From an uncultured Opitutia bacterium (GTDB lineage Bacteria; Verrucomicrobiota; Verrucomicrobiia; Opitutales; UBA953): a DNA stretch of 64,000 bases. The notes below the pieces were generated by a model. The model worked only from the letters and a program-made list of their open reading frames with translations. It was not told where the DNA came from and made no database searches. Positions 25,915 through 34,967 of this stretch are shown here, piece by piece. The translations under genes were made by a program, and so were the position numbers. The stretch is from contig CAIOAN010000008.1 of the NCBI GenBank assembly GCA_903855995.1, positions 124,001 through 188,000 on the forward strand. Direction: 5' to 3'. How positions within the stretch are numbered: position 1 is the stretch's first letter; each line of letters opens with the position of its first letter.

Positions 25915-27178
25915 AAGCTCGACCCGGAATCGGCGGAACTTCGGCGGGTAGCTTGACGTTGCCGGTTTCGAAATCCTTGGGGCTCGGGGTGAACTTGAAG
26001 TTATAGTGGGCGGAGTTTTCGTTGGTCAGCAGGTCGGCGAAACGCACGAGCTCGCCCGTGTAGGCAGAGATGCGGCCCATGATGACGGTCAGAGTCGTCT
26101 CAGCGATACGCCGGGCGTCGTTGAGCGGCTGGCCGCTGAAGGCGCTGCGGATGAGATCCACGTGCTCCTGGACCATGGAGTCATCGGTATCCAGCTTGAT
26201 GTCCGGTACGGTAATGCCGTTCTTGGAAAATACCTTGCCGCCGCCGAAACAGGAACCCTCGGCGCCGGTGAAGAACTCACCCACGTGACCCGTCGTGCCC
26301 GTGATCTGGCGGCACTGGCTGTGGATATGCACGGCATCGCCGTAATCATAATCAACGCTGAAGAAGTCGAACATGTTACCGGTCTCGCGCCGCGCCCGGC
26401 CGCCGAAACCCAGGGCGCTCACCGGCGTCCGTCCGAGGAACCAATTGGCGACGTCGATATTATGAATATGTTGCTCGACGATATGGTCGCCGGAGAGTTC
26501 GACGAAATTGAGCCAGTTATGGTTCATATAGGATGCGTCGGATTCGCCCGAACCCCGACGTTTGAGCCAAGGCACCGTGCCGTTCCACTGGACGATCCCA
26601 CCCCGAATAGCGCCAATCGCACCCGCATCAATCAAAGCCTTGTTCTTCAAGTAAGAGGCGGCGTGCCGGCGTTGCGTACCGGCAACCACGGCCAGGCCCT
26701 TCGCCTTGGCCTTCTCGCCGGTGGCGATGATGGAGCGGGCGCCGACGGGATCGACGGCGACCGGCTTCTCAATGAAGCAGTGCTTGCCGGCATCGATGGC
26801 GGCGGCGAAATGCACCGGGCGGAATGCCGGCGGGGTCGCCATGAGCACGAAGGTGCAATCCGTGGCCATCACCTTCTGATAGGCATCATAACCCGAGAAA
26901 AGTTTGGGGGCGGGAAGTTTGTAAACCTGTCCGAGTTTCTGGACCTTGTCTTCAAAGGCATCTCCTAGGGCGACGACTTCCGGCTCGATGCCGAGAATCT
27001 TGCACGCCGCGATGAACTGCCCGAGGGCGCCCGTACCGCGACCACCGCAACCGATGAGGGCTACCTTGATCTTTGTCGGCAGTGAATTGGCGCTTAGGAC
27101 GGCGGGGGCCGCGGCTAAAGCGAGGCCGCTCAGGGCCATGGTGGATACGAAATCTCGACGCGGGATGGGGTGTTCCAT
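25913..27178 (-). CDS. Gfo/Idh/MocA family oxidoreductase, Tat-exported
   Basis: A 421-residue NAD(P)-dependent sugar oxidoreductase homologue. The signal is of twin-arginine type (HPIPRRDFVSTMALSGLALA), then VALIGCGGRGTGALGQF is the dinucleotide-binding loop (about residues 38-54). MATPPAFRPVHFAAAIDAGKH and CFIEKPVAVDP give the catalytic EKP block, and a Tat-exported subgroup segment MNHNWLNFVELSGDHIVEQHIHNIDVANW (cited in parts: SGDHIVEQHIHNID) carries the His-rich active-site strand. The true start is the ATG at 27178, CC-preceded; the longer ORF adds 25 unlikely residues. It faces the ClC gene divergently across 56 bases. Confidence 0.93.
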   Translation of the reverse strand: MEHPIPRRDFVSTMALSGLALAAAPAVLSANSLPTKIKVALIGCGGRGTGALGQFIAACKILGIEPEVVALGDAFEDKVQKLGQVYKLPAPKLFSGYDAYQKVMATDCTFVLMATPPAFRPVHFAAAIDAGKHCFIEKPVAVDPVGARSIIATGEKAKAKGLAVVAGTQRRHAASYLKNKALIDAGAIGAIRGGIVQWNGTVPWLKRRGSGESDASYMNHNWLNFVELSGDHIVEQHIHNIDVANWFLGRTPVSALGFGGRARRETGNMFDFFSVDYDYGDAVHIHSQCRQITGTTGHVGEFFTGAEGSCFGGGKVFSKNGITVPDIKLDTDDSMVQEHVDLIRSAFSGQPLNDARRIAETTLTVIMGRISAYTGELVRFADLLTNENSAHYNFKFTPSPKDFETGNVKLPAEVPPIPGRA

Positions 27179-27234
27179 GGTTTGAGATTGTGACCGATGC
27201 CGACGGGTCTCAAAGGTTTTCTCACCCCCCCACG

Positions 27235-28401
27235 ATGTCTGCCCTGACCCCAAAAAACGCCCTTCGCTGGCTAGGCCTCATCGTGGGGGTGTCATTGGCG
27301 GTCGGTGCCGCCGGGGCGGGCTTCCTCTCCGCTCTCACCTGGGTCTCCGATCAATTCAATCGGCACCACGAGCTGCTCTACGCCCTGCCCTTCCTCGGCC
27401 TTCTGATGGTCTGGATCTATGGCGTCCCCGCCAAGGCCTCTGCCGGCGGCGTGAAAGCCTTGATAGCGCAAATCCAGACTCCGGCCGCCCCTTTGCCCGC
27501 CTCGATGGCTCCGGCGATCGTCGGCACGACTCTCCTATCGCACCTCGGCGGCGCCTCTGTCGGCCGCGAAGGCACCGCGCTCCAGATGGGCGGGGCACTC
27601 GCCGACCAGTTCTCCCGCTGGTGCACCCTCGACGAACAGGAACATCGCACGCTGTTGCTCTGCGGCGTCTCGGCCGGCTTCGCGGCCGTTTTCGGAACGC
27701 CCATCGCCGCCGCAGTGTTTGCCCTCGAGTTCGTCGGTCGACGCAGCTGGCAGATAGTCCCCTGCCTCGCCACAGGCTTCCTCGCCGATTTGGCCGGTCG
27801 GAACCTCTTCCACGTCAAGCACGCTAATTACCTCCTCCCGTTGCCGGCCGAATTCTCGCTGGGTGGCGTCGGCAGTGCTCTGGCCCTCGGCCTCGCGTGC
27901 GGACTGATCGCCAAGTTTTATCTCTTCCTGCATCGACGCAATACCGCGGCCAAGCCCCTCCCGAATCCCTACGGACGCATCCTCTTCGGCGGAGTGCTTT
28001 TCGTCATCCTTGTACAGTTCGGACACCTCTACGACTTCACCGGACTGGGCTTGAGCGTGATCAGCGAATCTTTTCTCGAACCCATCCCTCCGGTCGTCTT
28101 TGCGATCAAGTTCCTGCTCACATTCCTCTGCGTCAGCTACGGTTTCCGCGGCGGCGAGGTCACCCCGCTCTTTTTCGTTGGAGTCACGCTGGGTAGCGCC
28201 GCGGGCGCCGTGCTCAGCCTACCGCTCAGCATCTGCGCCGCCCTCGGCTTCGTCGGCGTCTTCGCCGGCGCCGGCGCGGTGCCCATCGCCTGCGCCGTCA
28301 TGGCCTGCGAACTCTTCGGCATCTCGATCGGCGGCTACGCCCTGGTCACCTGCGCCGTCAGCTGGCTGATCGCCGGACGCAAGGGGCTGTATTCGGAATA
28401 A
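27235..28401 (+). CDS. ClC-family anion channel/antiporter (possibly CLC-F-like)
   Basis: A 388-residue membrane protein with about ten hydrophobic segments. The ClC motif with the gating glutamate is present as SVGREGTALQMGG, and the helix-N region as FAGAGAVPIACAVMACELFG. The usual selectivity loop GSGIP is not present: the matching stretch reads KASAGGVKAL. GREGTA rather than GREGP, and GFRGGEVTPLFFVGVTLG, recall the fluoride/proton antiporter branch (CLC-F), but I cannot confirm that by alignment. I looked for a fluoride riboswitch in the 56-base upstream gap and did not see one. The start at 27235 begins the hydrophobic domain; 54 upstream codons in the same frame are antisense to the oxidoreductase. 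Confidence 0.85.
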   Translation: MSALTPKNALRWLGLIVGVSLAVGAAGAGFLSALTWVSDQFNRHHELLYALPFLGLLMVWIYGVPAKASAGGVKALIAQIQTPAAPLPASMAPAIVGTTLLSHLGGASVGREGTALQMGGALADQFSRWCTLDEQEHRTLLLCGVSAGFAAVFGTPIAAAVFALEFVGRRSWQIVPCLATGFLADLAGRNLFHVKHANYLLPLPAEFSLGGVGSALALGLACGLIAKFYLFLHRRNTAAKPLPNPYGRILFGGVLFVILVQFGHLYDFTGLGLSVISESFLEPIPPVVFAIKFLLTFLCVSYGFRGGEVTPLFFVGVTLGSAAGAVLSLPLSICAALGFVGVFAGAGAVPIACAVMACELFGISIGGYALVTCAVSWLIAGRKGLYSE

Positions 28402-28447
28402 CCCCACCCTCGCGACCGGTCTGAGAGGTTGGGATTCGAAGTCATCT

Positions 28448-28744
28448 TCAGACGGTGAAGTCGAAGACCATCACGCGCTCGAGGTTCGGGACGACGATCA
28501 GCTTCACGCGTTCGTGCTCGGGGTGCGGGAGATAGCGGTCGCGGTTCTTCGGAGTGTCAAAGGTCATAACGAAGCCATGGGTGAAGCCGTCATTGAGGCC
28601 TTCCCCGCTCTGGTAGACGCCGTGCTGCATGGACAGCAGCCCGGGAATCTTTCCGACCATGCCGCGCATCTCGGCGAAGCAGGTGTCAATCTGGGCCGGG
28701 GTGACACCCTGCTTGAAGACGAAAGTTCCGTAGTGGTAGACCAT
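28448..28744 (-). CDS. Dabb (stress-responsive alpha/beta barrel) domain protein
   Basis: A 98-residue single-domain protein. It starts MVYHYGTFVFKQGVTPAQID and has IPGLLSMQHGVYQS, THGFVMTFDTPKNRDRYLPHPEHERV and a C-terminal RVMVFDFTV, the pattern of Dabb ferredoxin-like dimers, in which His and Tyr line a small pocket. Function is unknown here; relatives range from polyketide cyclases to stress proteins. The ATG at 28744 is preceded by CCC; a longer start at 28783 adds thirteen residues without resemblance. It lies downstream of the giant ThuA gene on the same strand, 57 bases away. Confidence 0.88.
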   Translation of the reverse strand: MVYHYGTFVFKQGVTPAQIDTCFAEMRGMVGKIPGLLSMQHGVYQSGEGLNDGFTHGFVMTFDTPKNRDRYLPHPEHERVKLIVVPNLERVMVFDFTV

Positions 28745-28801
28745 GGGATTAGGGAGCAAGGTGACAGGGGGACGCGGTGACAAGGGGGCGAAACATGAAA
28801 C

Positions 28802-31800
28802 TTACTTCTGCGAGACCCAAGTGAGCGCGTTAAGGAGGAGCTGCTTGTAGGCTGGATGATTGTGGGACTTCTCGTCGTGACCGAGGGCGATGCAGACGAT
28901 GCGGGTCTTGGGGTCGCGGACGATCCAGACGGAAGGCAAGATATCCGAGGCGCCGGGTTTAGGCGTCTGGCGCGGAATGGTGCCAAGGACCTCCACCGCA
29001 TCAGCGCGGGTGAGTTCAACGTTATAGCTTTCGTCGTTGATGATGAATTCACCGGGGACGCCCTTCATGATCGGGTGATCAGGCTTGGTCACGGTGAACT
29101 TAAAATCGCTATGGCCATGGCCACGCGAACCGCCGGCTACGAAACGTTCGTTGTAGGCTGGGACGTCGCCCCAGTTATACCAAACCCCAGCATGCAGGAT
29201 GACGATGCCCTTGCCAGCATCGGCATGGGCCGCGAGGGCCTTTTGGAACTCGGGCGAGCCATACTGCTTGTGATTACCAGAGAAGACCAGGAGATCGGCC
29301 TGCGGCAACAAGGCGAGGGCTTCGGCGCCATTGGGCGTTGCGGCGACATCATAGCCCGCGACCCTGATGGTGACGGCATCCGTACCGAGGAAGAATTTCG
29401 GGAAGTTATGCGAGCTTCCCGCGCCGGCTACGAGAATACGAAGGACACCCTGCTTACGCTCACCAAACTTCTGCCCAGTTGGCAGGGTCGTCTTGGGGCT
29501 ATCCGGACCGGCCGGCTCTTCCTTCTGCACCTTGGCCGCGGAGAATGCCTTGGCTGCACCCGGGGTATTGGCCGGACCTCCGACCTCCACCGTGATAGCG
29601 ACGGTCGTCGGGGCGATCTGACTGGCGGGACTTGTCAGCACGAGCTTTTCAATGATCTCAGAGCCCTCGACTGGGATAACAAGTGTGCGGACGTGGTGAC
29701 GCTTCGTGAGCCCGCGGGCGGTCTTGGATCCAGGGACATCAGCGTCGTCGGGATTGTAGTCGGCGAATTGCTGTCCACCGCTGAGGACCACCGTCTGCTT
29801 GCGGCCGCTGAGGAAGACAATGTCGACCGTCATGGCAACGGCGGGATGACCACCCCAGCCGCCCACGGCGCCGAGCATATGAACGCGAGATGCCGCTAGG
29901 CCAACGGGGATCTCGACCTTACTGACGAAAGACTGGGAGTAGACCTTCGAAGGCCCGCCCTTCAGCACCAAGATATTATTACCGTCCTTCACCTTGAGCG
30001 GATCGAGCACGGTGAACGGCACGTCATTGGCCGTGACCTGTCCGAAACTTACGAAAGGCAAATTATCGCCCTTGGCCTCCCTGGAGGCATAGAGACCGCC
30101 ACGGGAATCCGCGTTCACCACCGGCGTCAGGTCCAGCAGGTGATAACGACCGACGGTGGTCGCCACCCCCGTGGCAGCGGTCGAACGGATATAGGCGATA
30201 AGATTACGCAGGCCCTCTACCCCAAGGGCTTCAAAGCCCTCCGGCATGAGCGAGGTTTCCACGCGCTGCCGAGAAGCGATATCGCCGATCTTAACCTCAA
30301 TCGTGATGCCCGCCGGCTGCTTGAGCTTGAGGACGGCGGTGTTCTCGCTGCCGATCAGCGCGGAATACTGAGTGCCATCCTTGAGCTTGATATTCCAGGT
30401 GCGATGCTCGTCGTCGACCATGCGACTCGGGTCGATGATATGCATGAGCAGTTCGGCCACGGGGTGCGAACCGATGCCAGCGAGATTCGGACCGAAATCA
30501 TATCCGACGTCACCGAGGCGGTGACAGGTGCTGCAGACCGTCGCAAAAAGTTCCTTACCCTTGGCGATATCGCCGGGCTTCTCCACGTCGGGACGGAGTT
30601 TATTGATGATGTCATCCTTACCCTTGCTGCCGCCCCCACTGAGCTTGGCCAACACAGTTTGCGCATGTTTGCTAACCGAGGCGTCGGGGTGGAGAGTCAG
30701 CTGGGACATCTGCAGCGGGCCGAGTTGCATGGAGGAAATTGCCTTGGCTTCCAACGCACCCACCACCAGGTCAGCCCACTCGGGACGCGTCATCAACGCG
30801 CCGTAAGCGGACTTACGGACGGTGCCCGCGGACTTGATGAAGCCGGTCACCAGCAACTTGCCAGCTGCCATTTCACCCGTGTTCGACAGTGCCTCAACGG
30901 CGGCCAAACCCACGGCCTCCGAGGATTCCTTGACCAACAGACCGCCGATCGCAGGCAGCACCTGGGCGTCATAGCGGCGAAGCGAAACAACGGTCGGGAT
31001 GACCGCGGCTCCATCCGGCGCAGCGATTCGTCCGAGAAGTTCCTTCACGATGACCGTGAGTTCCGACTTCAATTCGTCGCCCTGGACCCAAGCAGCCGCG
31101 AGCTGGGCCGCCACGACCGCAACCTCGCGATCCTTCGAAGCCAGCAACTGGCCCAAAACACTCAACGCGGCCGCACGATCAACAGGAGCCACGGCCTTAC
31201 GGTCCGCCAATTCTCGAAGGATGATTTTGGCGACACCGATATTACGTGCCGACACGGCGGCCTGGATGACGGTCAGGTTGGCGGAAGGATTATTCGCACC
31301 GGCCAGACTAGCCGTCAGTCCGCGCACAAATTCCGGCGAGGGAGACGCCTCCGCACCCATCATCACGACGAGGGCAGCAGATGGGTTAGCGGAAATGGCG
31401 GCCGAAGCGGCGGCCTTGGACCAATCATCCGTGAAGGACGCTTCGGCGGAAATCAGGAACGCACCGACATCGGCGGCGACCGGAGCGGCCCCGATGGAGC
31501 GCAACGACGCAAGACGCACGCGGGCGTCGGCATCAGCAAAGGCGGCCTTATAAGCGGCCAGCGGGAGGGCAATCTTACCGGCTTCCGAAACCAGGAAGGC
31601 GTTCTTGCGCACGCCAGCTGACCGATCGGTGGCGGCAACGGTCAACTGATCGGCCGTGAGCGCACCCAGACGCTGCAACGCCCAGAGGGCCTGAATGCGG
31701 GCTTCGGGCATACCATCGCCGGCGGCCAGAGCGGCCAGCAACGGCTTGGCGGAGGCCTGCGTCGACCCGTCGCGATCCAGGAGGACACGAATGGCATTGA

Positions 31801-33886
31801 AACGGACCACCTTGCTGGGGTGGCTGAACGCGGCCACGAGACCGGCAGTATCAGCCTTGGCCAGATCAGGGTGCGCGAAGGCCGGAGCGGAATCGTGCTG
31901 GATACGGTAGATGCGACCGAAGTAGTGCTCGCGATCCGGACGCACCGAGGCGCCGGACTTGCTGTGTTGCGGACCACGGGTGTCGTTATGCGCAACAACC
32001 GGGGTATAGAAATCGAGAATATACATCGCGCCATCGGGACCGAAGCTCATGTCGACCGGACAGAACCAGTGATCCATGGAACGCAGCCATTCCTGGTTAT
32101 CCAGCAGCACTTCGCCGACGAAGGCCGGGCCGCTGAGCGACATCTTCTCATGGTGGATGATATCGAGAATGGGTTCCGACATGAAGACCGTGCCGTTATA
32201 TTCCTTAGGCCAGGCGCCGCCTTCATAGACCGCCGCACCGCAGGCGGAGGAATAATGACCGACCTGGTCGATCTGCATCAGGGGTGCGCGGTCAGGCATG
32301 TCGGCGCGGGCGACCGGACGACCCGGGTTGACCGAGGCGAAGGCCTTGGCCTTGTTGCCAGGCGCCCGGGCGAGAATATACTCTGGCAGCACGACATGCT
32401 GGATCGGATTACCGTTGGTGGCCTTGCCATGGAAGAGCTCCATGTCGCTGGTGACCTCGTTACCGAAGCTGTTGCCCCCCTGGGATGCCACCTGCTCGAT
32501 CGCCGAGCCATCGGGCTTGAAGCGGAAGGTACCCGAACTGATGTGGGCCATCACCACGCCCGTCTGCCCGTTCGTGGCGTCGCCGCCACCGCCGTCGGAG
32601 GCGTAGATCCAGCCGTCGGGAGCGACGATGAAGTGGTTCGGCACGAAGTGCGTGTCGCCGGTGCGGAGACCGCCGTAGAGCACGACCTCCTTGTCAGCCT
32701 TGCCGTCGCCATCGGTGTCGCGAAGCCAGACGATCTTCTCGTTGGCCACGGCGATGACGCCATCCTTCCAGAAACAGAAGCCCGTCACGAGCTCCAGACC
32801 TTCATGGAAGATCTGCTTCTGGTCGAAGACCCCGTCGTTCTTACTGGAAATAAGAATGCTGATCTTGTCGCGGGCGGGACGGTCGTAGTTACCCGGAACG
32901 AGCACCCCGCCCTCTTTCCAATCTTCGGCGTTCAAGGAGCGACGGCCATTAGGATACTCCGGGGTCTCGGCGACCCACAGGCGACCGCGGTCATCCCACT
33001 GCTGGGCGATGGGCTTGTTGATCAGCGGTTCAGCGGCGAGCACCGAGGCCTTAAAGCCGGGCTGAAGTTTAAACTGGGCGATGGCATCTTTGCCCCGGAG
33101 CGGGCCGCCCACAGGATAACGCAGCTGGGCGAGATCTTCAGGGCGGACCAACTCATTCACCTCGGTGCGCTTCGCCGACCAAGCGAGACCACGGGCGATG
33201 AAGGCACGGAAGGACCCATGCGAAAGCGTCGCGTTTTCGGCGCCCGCCAGGATGACCACCGCACGGTGATCCGCGGCCTCATAGGCCCACATCTGCGGCT
33301 CGATGTCATAAACGGAAGCGCGCCCTTCCTGTTCCTTCACGTTCTTCTTGCGGCTATTGACGATCTTTGGGGTGAACGCCGAAGCGAGCACCAGGATCTT
33401 CTCATTCAAGGCGAGATCGTAAGGGGTCTCCTCATCGATATCAAAAGTGGAGGCCGACAGCGTGATCGGATGGGCGTCGGTGCGCACCGCCAGCAGCATC
33501 TTATTGCGGAACTTCTGACTGTCGGCGGTCCAAGCGCCACCGAGCACCGACTTACCCCAATCCGCATTGCCGGCGGCCACCGCGCCGCGAACAGCGACGA
33601 TGCCGCCCCCGTGCCGAGCGAAGTCCGCCAGGGCTTTCTGACCTTCCGCGGCCATCGGGACAAACTTCGAACCATGCAGAAGCACGGCGTCGACATCCTT
33701 TAAGGCGGCCGACGAAACCTGATTCGCGGCGGTCACCTTGGCACCCGACTGCTGCAGGGGCGCGACCAACAGCGCGGTGGCCGCGGGGTCATCGCTGACC
33801 ACGAGCACGCGAAGCGGGGCGGCCGACATGCATACAGAGACCAAGGCAAGGAGACATGGCACGAAACGGCTGAAACGGGGTAGCAT
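28802..33886 (-). CDS. Giant exported protein: ThuA, beta-propeller dehydrogenase, HEAT repeats, haem domain, ThuA
   Basis: A 1694-residue protein with a signal peptide (about 1-22). Order of domains: ThuA-like glutamine-amidotransferase fold (about 25-255, LRVLVVSDDPAA, AVRGAVAAG); PVC membrane-bound dehydrogenase type propeller (TIGR02604-like, about 290-690, with RLWVAETPEYPNG and VPNHFIVAPDGWIYASDGGG); Ala-rich HEAT-like repeats (about 720-1060); a TIGR02603 haem-binding domain with CSTCH (about residue 1117); a beta-rich linker (about 1260-1450); and a second ThuA domain (about 1480-1690, GAGSSHNFPKFF, HAGVWYNWGDV). The start ATG at 33886 begins the signal peptide. An AraC regulator lies 98 bases upstream on the same strand. 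A periplasmic sugar-oxidising role with electron transfer through the haem is inference. Confidence 0.92.
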   Translation of the reverse strand: MLPRFSRFVPCLLALVSVCMSAAPLRVLVVSDDPAATALLVAPLQQSGAKVTAANQVSSAALKDVDAVLLHGSKFVPMAAEGQKALADFARHGGGIVAVRGAVAAGNADWGKSVLGGAWTADSQKFRNKMLLAVRTDAHPITLSASTFDIDEETPYDLALNEKILVLASAFTPKIVNSRKKNVKEQEGRASVYDIEPQMWAYEAADHRAVVILAGAENATLSHGSFRAFIARGLAWSAKRTEVNELVRPEDLAQLRYPVGGPLRGKDAIAQFKLQPGFKASVLAAEPLINKPIAQQWDDRGRLWVAETPEYPNGRRSLNAEDWKEGGVLVPGNYDRPARDKISILISSKNDGVFDQKQIFHEGLELVTGFCFWKDGVIAVANEKIVWLRDTDGDGKADKEVVLYGGLRTGDTHFVPNHFIVAPDGWIYASDGGGGDATNGQTGVVMAHISSGTFRFKPDGSAIEQVASQGGNSFGNEVTSDMELFHGKATNGNPIQHVVLPEYILARAPGNKAKAFASVNPGRPVARADMPDRAPLMQIDQVGHYSSACGAAVYEGGAWPKEYNGTVFMSEPILDIIHHEKMSLSGPAFVGEVLLDNQEWLRSMDHWFCPVDMSFGPDGAMYILDFYTPVVAHNDTRGPQHSKSGASVRPDREHYFGRIYRIQHDSAPAFAHPDLAKADTAGLVAAFSHPSKVVRFNAIRVLLDRDGSTQASAKPLLAALAAGDGMPEARIQALWALQRLGALTADQLTVAATDRSAGVRKNAFLVSEAGKIALPLAAYKAAFADADARVRLASLRSIGAAPVAADVGAFLISAEASFTDDWSKAAASAAISANPSAALVVMMGAEASPSPEFVRGLTASLAGANNPSANLTVIQAAVSARNIGVAKIILRELADRKAVAPVDRAAALSVLGQLLASKDREVAVVAAQLAAAWVQGDELKSELTVIVKELLGRIAAPDGAAVIPTVVSLRRYDAQVLPAIGGLLVKESSEAVGLAAVEALSNTGEMAAGKLLVTGFIKSAGTVRKSAYGALMTRPEWADLVVGALEAKAISSMQLGPLQMSQLTLHPDASVSKHAQTVLAKLSGGGSKGKDDIINKLRPDVEKPGDIAKGKELFATVCSTCHRLGDVGYDFGPNLAGIGSHPVAELLMHIIDPSRMVDDEHRTWNIKLKDGTQYSALIGSENTAVLKLKQPAGITIEVKIGDIASRQRVETSLMPEGFEALGVEGLRNLIAYIRSTAATGVATTVGRYHLLDLTPVVNADSRGGLYASREAKGDNLPFVSFGQVTANDVPFTVLDPLKVKDGNNILVLKGGPSKVYSQSFVSKVEIPVGLAASRVHMLGAVGGWGGHPAVAMTVDIVFLSGRKQTVVLSGGQQFADYNPDDADVPGSKTARGLTKRHHVRTLVIPVEGSEIIEKLVLTSPASQIAPTTVAITVEVGGPANTPGAAKAFSAAKVQKEEPAGPDSPKTTLPTGQKFGERKQGVLRILVAGAGSSHNFPKFFLGTDAVTIRVAGYDVAATPNGAEALALLPQADLLVFSGNHKQYGSPEFQKALAAHADAGKGIVILHAGVWYNWGDVPAYNERFVAGGSRGHGHSDFKFTVTKPDHPIMKGVPGEFIINDESYNVELTRADAVEVLGTIPRQTPKPGASDILPSVWIVRDPKTRIVCIALGHDEKSHNHPAYKQLLLNALTWVSQK

Positions 33887-33984
33887 GGGCTCATCCAAAC
33901 CCTTCGGCCGAATACCTACAACATTTAGTGCTACCCCAGGCCGCAACCGGACTACTTTTAAACGCACATTTTGACCCAGAAAGC

Positions 33985-34908
33985 CTACTCCTGAGCGCCC
34001 GACGCGGCCCCGGAACGGAAATGCGAGGGCGCGTGCCCGGTGCACTTCTTAAAAGCCGAAGAGAAACTGTTGCCATTGGCGAACCCCACCTCTCGGGCGA
34101 TCGCGGCCATCTTCTCGTCGGACTCACTGATCAAGCGAATCGCCTGCTGAATTCGCAGGTGGGTCAGATGATTCATCGGCGATCGGCCGATCTCCTTCAG
34201 ACATAGGCGGCGGAGATGTTCAAAGCTGAGTCCCGATTCCTTCGACAACGCCTTGGTATCCCACGGTGCCGCCAAGCGCGCATGCACGACATCCCAAAGT
34301 TTCTGCACACGGGCATCACCACGGAAGCTGCCGGCGAAGCTGCGCACATAATCATAGGCCAGTTCAATCCACTGATGGTTGCGACGCGAGACCCCTGCCC
34401 CCTTGAGTTCGGCGATTAGGCCGGTGATCGCCGACCGCAAAGGCTCGGCGTCAAAATCCGCCAGCACCGGCGAACTGGACCGAAAGATGGTATTGGAACG
34501 GACGCCGCCGCCGAAACGGATCCAGCAGAAATCCCAACGCTTGCTCAGGCCGATTCGAAAAGAATTACGGATACCCGCTGGCTGCAAACACGCCTGCCCG
34601 GCCGAAATCGTTCGCCAGCGCCCGTCGACCAGCACCTGCCCCTGCCCACCCAGACAGGCCATGAAAAAAGCCCCGCTCTGATTGGCACGGACGACCTCAT
34701 AAGGTGCCAGCATCTCCGCCACCCCTAGGTGGGCGATTTCAAAGAGGCCCAGCTCCTTGCAACGGACCCCCGACAACACCCACGGACGGGCGTCCTTATA
34801 TTCCGAGGCGACGACGATTTTCCGCCGGGAACGGGGGTTCTCGATGTCAGTTTCAGGATGACGGAGTTGCGTCTCGCTGTAATGATTTAAATCGCTCTTC
34901 CGGGACAC
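33985..34908 (-). CDS. AraC-family transcriptional regulator
   Basis: A 307-residue regulator. An N-terminal cupin-like sensing half (about residues 50-170, with GLFEIAHLGVAEMLAPYEVVR reduced here to FEIAHLGVAEM, and QACLQPAGIRNSFRIG) is followed by a C-terminal double helix-turn-helix (about 205-300): ALSKESGLSFEHLRRLCLKE and IAREVGFANGNSFSSAFKK, ending in the conserved TGHAPSHFR. The start is a GTG at 34908 with AAAGG close before it; no better start is in frame nearby. It is divergent from the PEP-hydrolase-like gene (59 bases apart) and upstream of the ThuA giant gene, so it may control either or both. Confidence 0.9.
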   Translation of the reverse strand: MSRKSDLNHYSETQLRHPETDIENPRSRRKIVVASEYKDARPWVLSGVRCKELGLFEIAHLGVAEMLAPYEVVRANQSGAFFMACLGGQGQVLVDGRWRTISAGQACLQPAGIRNSFRIGLSKRWDFCWIRFGGGVRSNTIFRSSSPVLADFDAEPLRSAITGLIAELKGAGVSRRNHQWIELAYDYVRSFAGSFRGDARVQKLWDVVHARLAAPWDTKALSKESGLSFEHLRRLCLKEIGRSPMNHLTHLRIQQAIRLISESDEKMAAIAREVGFANGNSFSSAFKKCTGHAPSHFRSGAASGAQE

Positions 34909-34967
34909 ACCCTTTGCATAAGGCCAACTCCTCGTAGCGCAATCCCCACCCTTTCATATTTACACCC

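Noticed and set aside
27179-27234. Fluoride riboswitch before the ClC gene
   Set aside because: The 56-base gap does not show the conserved fluoride aptamer pattern.
30140-33703. Two long plus-strand open frames (493 and 627 codons)
   Set aside because: Both mirror the giant ThuA/haem gene on the minus strand. They are Arg/Gly/His-rich translations typical of antisense frames in GC-rich genes.
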